Shown one piece after another: positions 8,572 through 15,832 of a DNA stretch of 33,547 nt (the first letter of the stretch is position 1; every line of letters begins with the position of its first letter). The notes under the pieces are model-generated. The model saw nothing but the letters and a program-made list of their open reading frames with translations, made no database searches and was not told the origin of the DNA. Source of the stretch: Lachnospiraceae bacterium (lineage in GTDB: Bacteria > Bacillota > Clostridia > Lachnospirales > Lachnospiraceae). The DNA is taken from NCBI GenBank assembly GCA_900771995.1, contig CAAGQC010000072.1:1-33547 (forward strand), written 5' to 3'. The position numbers were made by a program, and so were the translations under genes.

Positions 8572-8584
8572 AGAAGGAGGAGAA

Positions 8585-9508
8585 ATGACAGCATTAATCA
8601 TTATTGTCGTATTAATATTATGGATCTGTGTATCCTGCATCAAGATCGTGCCGCAGGCGCAGGCATATGTTATCGAGCGTCTGGGTGCCTATCAGGCGAC
8701 CTGGAATGTAGGCTTCAACCTGAAGATCCCGTTCATCGATAAGGTGGCCAGAAAGGTCAACTTAAAAGAGCAGGTAGCGGATTTCCCGCCCCAGCCCGTA
8801 ATCACCAAGGATAACGTAACCATGCGGATCGATACCGTAGTCTTCTATCAGATCACGGATCCCAAGCTGTTCACCTACGGTGTGGAGAATCCCATGATGG
8901 CCATCGAGAATCTGACTGCCACCACCCTGCGTAATATCATCGGTGATCTGGAACTGGATCAGACCCTGACTTCCCGTGAGACCATCAACACCAAGATGCG
9001 TGCGGCACTGGATATCGCCACCGATCCCTGGGGTATCAAGGTCAACCGTGTGGAGCTGAAGAACATCATTCCTCCCGCAGAGATCCAGAATGCCATGGAG
9101 AAGCAGATGAAGGCAGAGCGTGAGAGACGTGAAGCCGTTACCCGTGCAGAAGGTGAGAAGAAGGCGAAGATCCTGGAGGCAGAAGGTGCCAAGGAATCCG
9201 CAATCCTTCGTGCAGAAGCAGATAAGCAGGCGGCCATCCTTCGTGCGGAAGCAGAGAAGGAGAAGATGATCCGCGAGGCAGAAGGTGAAGCGGAAGCCAT
9301 CCTCAAGGTGCAGCAGGCAAATGCCGACGGTATCAAGATGCTGAAGGAAGCAGGCGCCGATGCCGCAGTCCTGAAGTTAAAGAGCCTGGAAGCTTTCGAA
9401 AAGGTAGCTGACGGTCAGGCCACTACCATCCTGCTCCCCGCAGAACTGCAGGGCATAGCCAGCGTAGCCGAGACCTTCAAGGCAGCTGCAGGCAAAAAGG
9501 CAGAATAA
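8585..9508 (+). CDS. SPFH/Band 7 (stomatin-like) membrane scaffold protein
   Basis: A 307-residue prohibitin/stomatin-family protein that oligomerises on the membrane. Residues 2-22 are one N-terminal hydrophobic anchor (ALIIIVVLILWICVSCIKIV). The SPFH domain follows (VPQAQAYVIERLGAY; FPPQPVITKDNVTMRID; MENLTATTLRNIIG-like segment; DPWGIKVNRVELKNI). Residues ~175-245 are an Ala/Glu/Lys-rich coiled coil with repeats of the RAEGEKKAKILEAEGA kind. The C-terminus (TTILLPAELQGIASV) is typical of stomatin-type members. AAGGAGG before ATG 8585 sets the start. It is the second gene of an nfeD operon; a terminator follows. Confidence 0.93.
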   Translation: MTALIIIVVLILWICVSCIKIVPQAQAYVIERLGAYQATWNVGFNLKIPFIDKVARKVNLKEQVADFPPQPVITKDNVTMRIDTVVFYQITDPKLFTYGVENPMMAIENLTATTLRNIIGDLELDQTLTSRETINTKMRAALDIATDPWGIKVNRVELKNIIPPAEIQNAMEKQMKAERERREAVTRAEGEKKAKILEAEGAKESAILRAEADKQAAILRAEAEKEKMIREAEGEAEAILKVQQANADGIKMLKEAGADAAVLKLKSLEAFEKVADGQATTILLPAELQGIASVAETFKAAAGKKAE

Positions 9509-9533
9509 GTAAACTAAAAAACGATAAGATCAG

Positions 9534-9569
9534 GGTCATCCTTCGGAGAAGACGAAGGGTGGCCTTTTT
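9534..9569 (+). terminator. Rho-independent terminator after the SPFH gene
   Basis: GGTCATCCTTCG (9534-9545), loop gagaaga, then CGAAGGGTGGCC (9553-9564): a 12-bp stem with G-U pairs, then five Ts. Confidence 0.88.
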
Positions 9570-9636
9570 CGTGCTACATGAGATTTGAAAAAGTAACCGC
9601 GGAAACGATTTTTTGTTGCCTCGCGGCAGCCATGGG

Positions 9637-9701
9637 TTGAAAAACACGGAATAATGAAGTATATTGATTACATATAGCTTGTTACAGGAATATTCGTAAC
9701 A
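9637..9701 (+). promoter_or_regulatory. argF promoter with a dyad at the transcription start
   Basis: TTGAAA (9637-9642), a 17-nt spacer, then TATATT (9660-9665). Just downstream TGTTAC (9680-9685) and GTAACA (9696-9701) form a perfect 6-bp inverted repeat around an AT-rich centre containing AATATT. Its position at about +10 to +30 suggests an operator, possibly for an arginine repressor, but it does not clearly match the ARG-box consensus. Confidence 0.5.
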
Positions 9702-9777
9702 GGGATACCAATGGATAAAATCAGAAAACAGAGGCTGTGGGCAGAAGGCCTTAGAAGCTTCGGAAAAGAGGAGTATT

Positions 9778-10761
9778 ATGGATTTAAAGGGACGCGATTT
9801 TTTGAAATTACTGGACTTTACACCGGAAGAGATCGAATATCTGCTGGATCTGGCGGCAGACCTGAAGGACAAGAAGAAAAAGGGAATCCCCGTAGATACT
9901 CTCCGAGGCAAGAATGTAGCGCTGATCTTCGAGAAGACCAGTACCCGTACCAGATGTGCTTTTGAAGTGGCTGCCCATGACCTGGGAATGGGAACGACCT
10001 ATCTGGATCCCACCGGATCCCAGATCGGCAAGAAGGAAAGCATCGCAGATACCGCAAGAGTTCTGGCCGGTATGTTCGAGGGTATTGAATACCGTGGTTT
10101 CGGACAGGATATCGTGGAGGAACTGGCAAAATACTCCAAGGTTCCTGTATGGAACGGTCTGACCAATGAATTCCATCCCACCCAGATGCTGGCAGATCTG
10201 CTGACCATCCGTGAGCATTTCGGACATCTGAAGGACATCCGCATGACCTATATGGGAGACGCCCGCTACAACATGGGGAACTCTCTGATGGTAGCCTGCG
10301 CGAAGATGGGTATGCATTTTACCGCATGTACCACCGCCAAATATTTCCCGGCAAAGGAACTGGTAGCGGAGTGTGAGGCCATTGCGGCACAGACCGGCGG
10401 CAGCATCACTCTGACCGAGGATGTGAAGGCAGGTACGAAGGATGCGGACGTTATTTATACCGATGTCTGGGTATCCATGGGTGAGCCCGACGAAGTATGG
10501 ACCGAGCGTATCAAGGAGCTGTCTCCTTATCAGGTGAATAAAGCAGTTATGGACAATGCCGGCGAGCAGGCTATTTTCATGCACTGTCTCCCCGCATTCC
10601 ATGATCTGAAGACGAAGATTGGTGCCCAGATGGGTGAGCGCTTCGGCATCACCGAAATGGAAGTAACCGATGAAGTATTTGAATCCAGGCAGTCTCTGGT
10701 ATTCGAAGAGGCAGAGAACCGTATGCATACGATCAAGGCAGTGATGGCGGCAACTTTATGA
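9778..10761 (+). CDS. argF: Ornithine carbamoyltransferase
   Basis: Joins carbamoyl phosphate and ornithine to give citrulline in arginine synthesis; the same reaction runs in reverse in arginine catabolism. It has 327 residues, normal for the family. The carbamoyl-phosphate site FEKTSTRTRCAFEVA is near residues 50-64. WNGLTNEFHPTQMLADLLT and the ornithine-side motif HCLPAFHD near 264-271 are intact. DVWVSMGE is also present. Because there is no neighbouring arcA or arcC, an anabolic role is more likely. The start at 9778 has AAAGAGG upstream. The stop overlaps the birA start by 4 nt (ATGA), implying translational coupling. Confidence 0.95.
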   Translation: MDLKGRDFLKLLDFTPEEIEYLLDLAADLKDKKKKGIPVDTLRGKNVALIFEKTSTRTRCAFEVAAHDLGMGTTYLDPTGSQIGKKESIADTARVLAGMFEGIEYRGFGQDIVEELAKYSKVPVWNGLTNEFHPTQMLADLLTIREHFGHLKDIRMTYMGDARYNMGNSLMVACAKMGMHFTACTTAKYFPAKELVAECEAIAAQTGGSITLTEDVKAGTKDADVIYTDVWVSMGEPDEVWTERIKELSPYQVNKAVMDNAGEQAIFMHCLPAFHDLKTKIGAQMGERFGITEMEVTDEVFESRQSLVFEEAENRMHTIKAVMAATL

Positions 10762-11801
10762 ATATGAAAGCAAAGATCTTAGAGCTCCTTCGGGAAAAGA
10801 AGGAGCGGGTGGCGGCAGGAGCGCCGGAAAACGAGGCTTACGTGTCCGGACAGGAGCTCTGCGAGCAGTTTGGTGTATCGAGAACTGCGGTATGGAAAGC
10901 CATCGGACAACTGAAAAAAGAAGGTTATATCATTGAAGCGGTACAGAACCGGGGCTACCGTCTGCTGGATCAGTCGGAGGAAGTCTATAACCAGGCGGAT
11001 ATCCAGAGCAGATTAAAGACGGACTGGGTGGGACATCCTCTGCTCTTTTTCGACACCATTGATTCCACGAATATCCGCGCCAAGCTGGAAGCGGAGCAGG
11101 GTGCGGAGAGCGGTCTTCTGGTGGTGGCAGATATGCAGAGCGCCGGGCGCGGCAGAAGAGGCCGTGGCTGGGAGAGCCCTGCGGGGACGAACATTTACTA
11201 TACACTGATGTTAAAACCCGATTTTTCATCGGATTGTGCACCGATGCTGACACTGGTCATGGCACTGGCTGTGGCCAAGGGCATCCGGCAGACCCTGCGC
11301 CGTGACAGCGAGGAGGCAGCAGCCAAAGTCAGCATCAAATGGCCCAACGACATTGTGGTGGACGGCAAAAAAGTCTGCGGAATCCTCACGGAGATGAGCA
11401 TGGAGCAGAGTTACATCCAGCACATCGTCATCGGCGTGGGTATCAATGTGCGCAAACAGGAATTCCCGGAGGAGATCCGGGACCGGGCGGCGGCCATCGA
11501 TGAACAGTGCGGTTTCCGCATTTCCCGCAGCCAGCTGATCGCGGATATTATGGAAGCCTTCGAGGAAGATTATGAGATCTTTTTACAGACCCATGATCTG
11601 AAAGGCCTGCGGGCCTCTTATGCGGAACTGCTGGTAAATCAGGACAGAGAAGTCTGCGTGCTGGATCCCAAGGGAGAATTCCGCGGTATTGCCAGAGGCA
11701 TCAACGATCAGGGAGAACTGCTCGTAGAGCGTCCGGACGGCACCGTAGAGGAAGTCTATGCCGGCGAGGTATCGGTCCGCGGCATCTATGGGTATGTATA
11801 G
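10758..11801 (+). CDS. birA: Bifunctional biotin protein ligase / biotin operon repressor
   Basis: Activates biotin to biotinyl-AMP and attaches it to carboxylase carrier proteins; the N-terminal domain lets it also repress biotin genes. It has 347 residues. Residues ~5-68 form a winged helix-turn-helix (ELCEQFGVSRTAVWKAIGQL). The ligase core has FFDTIDSTNIRAK, the nucleotide loop GRGRRGRGW at about 130-138, and KWPNDIVVDGKKVCGIL at about 194. The C-terminal ~65 residues form the small SH3-like domain (GIARGINDQGELLVE). ATG 10758 overlaps the argF stop; ATG 10764 is an equally possible start. No biotin synthesis gene is visible nearby. Confidence 0.93.
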   Translation: MNMKAKILELLREKKERVAAGAPENEAYVSGQELCEQFGVSRTAVWKAIGQLKKEGYIIEAVQNRGYRLLDQSEEVYNQADIQSRLKTDWVGHPLLFFDTIDSTNIRAKLEAEQGAESGLLVVADMQSAGRGRRGRGWESPAGTNIYYTLMLKPDFSSDCAPMLTLVMALAVAKGIRQTLRRDSEEAAAKVSIKWPNDIVVDGKKVCGILTEMSMEQSYIQHIVIGVGINVRKQEFPEEIRDRAAAIDEQCGFRISRSQLIADIMEAFEEDYEIFLQTHDLKGLRASYAELLVNQDREVCVLDPKGEFRGIARGINDQGELLVERPDGTVEEVYAGEVSVRGIYGYV

Positions 11802-11893
11802 TATTTTCCTGCTCCTGCGATGACGGCAGGCGGGACGGGCAGCCCGGAACAGACAGCCCATGACAGAAAAGAGACAGAACAGGACAAAGAAGT

Positions 11894-12256
11894 ATGGACG
11901 AGAATAAGATCGTACTCTGCGGCGCCAACGCCTATGAGAAGAAATATTATTTTAACGAAGAACAATTCAAGATGATTCCGGAATCCATCAAGGAGGAACT
12001 GCACATCATCTGTGTACTTTTTACCGAGGAAGTGGGCGGTATCTTCACTATTGCCTTTGAGGAAGACGGAAACGTGGTCATGGAGACCAATGCGGAGGAG
12101 GATGACATCTATTATGATGAGATTTCTTCCGGACTGCTGATCTCCGAGATCCGCAAGAACAGACAGGAACTGTTTGAATCCTTAAGTCTGTATTACCGCG
12201 TATTTATCAAAAAAGAGGACGTGTCCGCACTGCTGGATGAGGAGGGCGACGAATGA
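11894..12256 (+). CDS. Conserved hypothetical protein, DUF6145-like
   Basis: A 120-residue soluble acidic protein (KIVLCGANAYEKKYYFNEEQ at the N-terminus, ending LLDEEGDE). I recall similar Lachnospiraceae proteins under the name DUF6145; this rests on memory of the conserved start and of LHIICVLFTEEVGGIF, not on a search. No catalytic motif, signal peptide or membrane segment is evident. The stop overlaps the coaX start (12253), so the two are probably coupled. Function is unknown. Confidence 0.7.
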   Translation: MDENKIVLCGANAYEKKYYFNEEQFKMIPESIKEELHIICVLFTEEVGGIFTIAFEEDGNVVMETNAEEDDIYYDEISSGLLISEIRKNRQELFESLSLYYRVFIKKEDVSALLDEEGDE

Positions 12257-13023
12257 TCTTTGTCATTGATGTAGGCAATACGAATATGACCATGGGTGTC
12301 TTTCAGGGGAAAAAGCTGGCAGCTACCTTCCGGATCATGACGAAGACCCCCAGAACCTCCGATGAATACGGGATCATGATCACGCAGCTTCTGAAAAATA
12401 ACGGAATTGAAGTGACGGATATCGAAGGAGCCATCATTGCCAGCGTTGTGCCGGATGTGATGCACTCCCTGACCAGTTCCATCATCCGCTATCTCAAGAC
12501 GAAACCACTGATTGTGGGGCCCGGCGTCAAGAGCGGTATCAAGGTAGCCACGGAAGATCCACGGGCCATCGGAGCCGACCGTATCGTGGATGCCGTGGCA
12601 GCCTATGTAAAATACGGCGGACCGGTGCTGGTGCTGGATTTCGGTACGGCGACCACCTATGACCTGATCACGGAGGATGGACGCTTTACGGCGGGAATCA
12701 CTGCACCGGGTATCCGGATCAGTTCAGAGGCACTGTGGAGAGAGACGGCAAAACTGCCGAATATCGAGATCCGTAAGCCGAAGTCCATACTGGCCCAGGA
12801 GACCATCACCAGTATGCAGGCGGGCCTGATGTACGGACAGATCGGCCAGACGGAATATATCATCCGCAAGGTAAAGGAAGAAAGCGGCCTTACAGATCTG
12901 AAGGTCGTGGCCACCGGAGGCTTAGGCCGTGCCATTGCGGACGAGACGGACAGCATTGATATCTACGACAGTTCTCTGACGCTGGACGGACTGCGGATCA
13001 TCTATGACAAAAACAGACGCTGA
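12253..13023 (+). CDS. coaX: Type III pantothenate kinase
   Basis: First step of coenzyme A synthesis: phosphorylates pantothenate, using ATP and a monovalent cation. It has 256 residues, the normal CoaX length. The ASKHA-fold phosphate loop VIDVGNTNMTMGVF is at the N-terminus. The substrate segment ADRIVDAVAAY follows. The second phosphate motif LDFGTATTYD is at about 128-137 (GTATT being the family hallmark), and VVATGGLGRAIA lies near the C-terminus. The start overlaps the end of the preceding gene by 4 nt (ATGA). Its last codons overlap possible starts of the next short ORF. Confidence 0.95.
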   Translation: MIFVIDVGNTNMTMGVFQGKKLAATFRIMTKTPRTSDEYGIMITQLLKNNGIEVTDIEGAIIASVVPDVMHSLTSSIIRYLKTKPLIVGPGVKSGIKVATEDPRAIGADRIVDAVAAYVKYGGPVLVLDFGTATTYDLITEDGRFTAGITAPGIRISSEALWRETAKLPNIEIRKPKSILAQETITSMQAGLMYGQIGQTEYIIRKVKEESGLTDLKVVATGGLGRAIADETDSIDIYDSSLTLDGLRIIYDKNRR

Positions 13024-13030
13024 TAGGGGA

Positions 13031-13318
13031 ATGCAGAAGATTCCCCCGAAGGCGTTGCATCTGCTGACGGTCATCAGTGCGGTGGCAGCGGCGGTATTCG
13101 GGATCCGGCTGGTGGAAGCTGCCGGGGCGATCAGCATGTCGGACCAGTACTATATACAGAGGGCAGCCATGGCTCTGGCGGACGGTGACGCGGAATGGGT
13201 GCTGTCTGATGGCCAACCGGACCGGAGGAAAAACATGGCAGAAGGCCTGAAAAGGATCGTAAGCAGTATTGGCATTGGAAAGAAGCAGAAACAAAAAGAA
13301 ACAGGAAAGACAGCATGA
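13031..13318 (+). CDS. Small hypothetical protein coupled to dusB
   Basis: I do not recognise it. From ATG 13031 (AGGGGA upstream) it encodes 95 residues; an alternative ATG at 13004 overlaps coaX by 20 nt. It has one hydrophobic segment near residues 8-30 (ALHLLTVISAVAAAVFGIRL) and a basic C-terminus (KKQKQKETGKTA). Support for it being real is the tight packing: it starts 8 nt after the coaX stop and its own stop shares an ATGA with the dusB start. It could still be a non-coding spacer with an open frame. Confidence 0.5.
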   Translation: MQKIPPKALHLLTVISAVAAAVFGIRLVEAAGAISMSDQYYIQRAAMALADGDAEWVLSDGQPDRRKNMAEGLKRIVSSIGIGKKQKQKETGKTA

Positions 13319-14289
13319 AAAAATTACAGATCGGCAATGTGACCCTGGATAATCCGGTGATCCTGGCGCCCATGGCAGGGGTATCCGACCTGCCGTTTCG
13401 CCTGCTCTGCAGAGAAATGGGAGCCGCACTGGTGTGCATGGAAATGGTCAGTGCCAAAGCCATATATTATAATAATAAAAATACCGACAGCCTCATGGAG
13501 ATCCATCCGGATGAAGTACCGGCTTCCCTGCAGCTGTTTGGCTCCGATCCGCAGATTCTGGCGGAGATGGCAAAACGGATCGAGGAGCGTCCTTTTTCCA
13601 TTCTGGACCTGAACATGGGATGTCCGGTGCCGAAGGTCGTGAACAATGGGGAAGGATCCGCGTTGATGAAGGATCCAAAGCTGGTGGAGCAGATCCTGAC
13701 GGCGCTGGTGAAAGCTATCCGGAAACCGGTGACAGTGAAGATTCGCAAGGGCTTCGATGATGACCATGTCAATGCCGTGGAGATCGCGAAGATCGCGGAG
13801 GCCTGTGGCGTGGCGGCGGTAGCGGTGCACGGACGGACCAGAGCCCAGTACTACAGCGGACAGGCGGACTGGGACATCATTGCACAGGTAAAGGATGCGG
13901 TGAAGATTCCCGTGATCGGTAACGGCGATGTGGACAGCCCTAAGAAGGCAAAGGCCATTTTGGAACAGACCGGCTGCGACGGCGTCATGATCGGCCGGGC
14001 GGCAGAGGGGAATCCCTGGATCTTCCGGGAAGTGGTGTCTTATCTTACGGATGGTACGATTCCGGCGCGTCCCACCAACCGGGAGAAACGAGAACTGATC
14101 CTGCGCCATGCGGCATTGCAGCTGGAATACAAGGGAGAATACACCGGTGTCCGGGAGATGCGCAAGCACCTGTCCTGGTATACTGTGGGAATGCCCCATT
14201 CCGCTCATTTCCGCCAGACCATCAACACCATGGAGAAAATGGATGAACTCATTCGGGGTGTGCAGGAGATTTTTCCGGACGAGGAGTAG
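13315..14289 (+). CDS. dusB: tRNA-dihydrouridine synthase (DusB type)
   Basis: FMN enzyme that reduces specific uridines of tRNA to dihydrouridine. It has 324 residues. The flavin-binding N-terminus is APMAGVSDLPFR. The catalytic cysteine is C103 in LNMGCPVPKVVNNGEGSALM. VTVKIRKGF supplies the conserved lysine and arginine. VAVHGRTRAQYYSG and VIGNGDVDSPKKA follow, then the phosphate-binding DGVMIGRAAEGNPWIF. The C-terminal helical tRNA-binding domain (REMRKHLSWYTVGMP) is complete. It is coupled to the upstream short ORF through ATGA. Confidence 0.94.
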   Translation: MKKLQIGNVTLDNPVILAPMAGVSDLPFRLLCREMGAALVCMEMVSAKAIYYNNKNTDSLMEIHPDEVPASLQLFGSDPQILAEMAKRIEERPFSILDLNMGCPVPKVVNNGEGSALMKDPKLVEQILTALVKAIRKPVTVKIRKGFDDDHVNAVEIAKIAEACGVAAVAVHGRTRAQYYSGQADWDIIAQVKDAVKIPVIGNGDVDSPKKAKAILEQTGCDGVMIGRAAEGNPWIFREVVSYLTDGTIPARPTNREKRELILRHAALQLEYKGEYTGVREMRKHLSWYTVGMPHSAHFRQTINTMEKMDELIRGVQEIFPDEE

Positions 14290-14381
14290 CATCGGAAGCC
14301 CGGCATGCAGCGGTGTCTGCGGCGGGGCTGTGCATGATGCAGCACTGTGCATATAATTTTTCGGGCTGCATACACTGTAGC

Positions 14382-15254
14382 ATGGACACTATTTTGTATC
14401 TCTATCCGGCGCGAAGAACCGTGCCCCGGGAAACACAGGCAGCGGACAGGGAGAAGCCCTTGTGGGGAAAACTTCTGAAAAATCTGTGGCCCTTGTGGAA
14501 AAATGCACAGGAACGGAAAGCTCTGCAGACGGTGAGCGTGACCCGGACGGAATATTTTTTCCGGGACTATCATCTGGTCAGGGCGGCAGTAACGGGAGTG
14601 GACGGCGCGGAATCGGAACGGACGGAGCAGTCGCTCCGGGAACAATTACAGGAACTGACAGAGGATCCGGATCACACCTATGTGGTGTGCCGCGAGCCTC
14701 TTTCTTTTTATTTTGGAAGGGAATTCCGGGAATATCTGCAGCAGGAGTGGATCGAACATCTGCTGCGCTACGGGGAAGACGGGAAAGGCGGCCTGCGGTG
14801 GCCGGATCTGATCCTGCTTGGCCGGAATCCCTATCTGCCTTATGTCATGCTTCGTTATGCCCCCGGACTGCGCAGCGTGAAATGGTATCTCACGGAGAGA
14901 GAGTACCGGGAGGACGAGGACTGGCTTACGGAGGAACTGGAAGAGGAGTACGGACTGATCCCGGAGATCCGGCTGCTTTCGGAGACTGCGGATTACGGAA
15001 AAGTGCGTCTGCAGGAGGCGGAACCCTGTGTGATACTGGATTTTTGCGACAGCGGAAAAGTATATGGCGGGGGCCTGGCAGCGGGCAGCATCTGGCTGGA
15101 TTTTCCGGCGTTGGAGGAAAAGGAGCACCGGGCCGCCACCCAGTGTCCTCAGATCCGCTATTTTTCCATGAAAAAAGAGTGGAAAGACCCGCAAAAAGCC
15201 TTGGAATACCTTGACACTATCAGCAAAAATGGGTATAATAACTCGGTTGATTAG
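14382..15254 (+). CDS. Hypothetical protein, function unknown
   Basis: I do not recognise a family. From ATG 14382 the product has 290 residues; in-frame starts further upstream (14313, 14334) would add a cysteine-rich leader that looks less natural. The protein is soluble, charged and rich in Glu, Arg, Trp and Tyr. Notable pieces are RTEYFFRDYHLVRAAVTGVD, LILLGRNPYLPYVMLRYAPG and the late VILDFCDSGKVYGGG. No signal peptide or membrane segment is seen. There is no good ribosome site at any candidate start. The frame is clean over 870 nt and codon use resembles the neighbours, so it is probably a real, perhaps family-restricted gene. The greA promoter lies inside its last codons. Confidence 0.7.
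   Translation: MDTILYLYPARRTVPRETQAADREKPLWGKLLKNLWPLWKNAQERKALQTVSVTRTEYFFRDYHLVRAAVTGVDGAESERTEQSLREQLQELTEDPDHTYVVCREPLSFYFGREFREYLQQEWIEHLLRYGEDGKGGLRWPDLILLGRNPYLPYVMLRYAPGLRSVKWYLTEREYREDEDWLTEELEEEYGLIPEIRLLSETADYGKVRLQEAEPCVILDFCDSGKVYGGGLAAGSIWLDFPALEEKEHRAATQCPQIRYFSMKKEWKDPQKALEYLDTISKNGYNNSVD
15211..15239 (+). promoter_or_regulatory. Perfect-consensus promoter for greA
   Basis: TTGACA (15211-15216), a spacer of exactly 17 nt, then TATAAT (15234-15239): both hexamers match the sigma-A consensus. It lies inside the 3' end of the preceding gene and about 78 nt before the greA start. Confidence 0.85.
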
Positions 15255-15316
15255 GCTAGTATAGTTGCCGGGGGTGTCGGCAGCGAAAAATATAGAAAAC
15301 AGGAAGGTGCGGTATC

Positions 15317-15805
15317 ATGCAGGAAAAGAAAAACATTTTGACCTACGAAGGCCTCAGAAAATATGAGGAAGAGTTACACGATCTGAAAGTGGTAAGACGT
15401 CAGGAAGTTGCTCAGAAGATCAAGGAAGCAAGAGAGCAGGGAGACCTGTCCGAGAACGCCGAGTACGATGCAGCGAAGGATGAGCAGAGAGACATCGAAG
15501 CCCGTATCGAAGAACTGGAGAAGATTCTGAAGAATGCAGAAGTCGTTGTCGAGGATGAAGTAGATCTGGACAAGATCAACATCGGCTGTCAGGTTAAGAT
15601 CCTGGACATTGAATACAGCGAAGAGCTGGACTACAAGATCGTAGGTTCTACCGAGGCCAACAGCTTAAAGGGTAAGATCTCCAACGAGAGCCCCGTAGGT
15701 AAGGCACTGATCGGCCATAAGGTTGGCGATACCGTAGAAGTAGAGACACCCGCAGGTGTATTCGCATACAAGATTCTGGAGATCCAGAGAAGTAACGTTG
15801 AGTAA
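15317..15805 (+). CDS. greA: Transcription elongation factor GreA
   Basis: Binds the secondary channel of RNA polymerase and stimulates cleavage of backtracked transcripts. It has 162 residues, the usual size. The N-terminal coiled coil (residues ~10-80) carries the tip EQGDLSENAEYDAAKDEQ with the acidic residues that place Mg2+ in the polymerase active site. The C-terminal FKBP-like domain has SPVGKALIGHKVGDTVEVET. The start has AGGAAGG upstream. Codon use is strongly biased, as in lysS, consistent with high expression from the consensus promoter upstream. lysS follows 27 nt later, so greA-lysS is probably one operon. Confidence 0.96.
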   Translation: MQEKKNILTYEGLRKYEEELHDLKVVRRQEVAQKIKEAREQGDLSENAEYDAAKDEQRDIEARIEELEKILKNAEVVVEDEVDLDKINIGCQVKILDIEYSEELDYKIVGSTEANSLKGKISNESPVGKALIGHKVGDTVEVETPAGVFAYKILEIQRSNVE

Positions 15806-15832
15806 GTAAGATAGAGTAAGGAGTGGAAAAAA

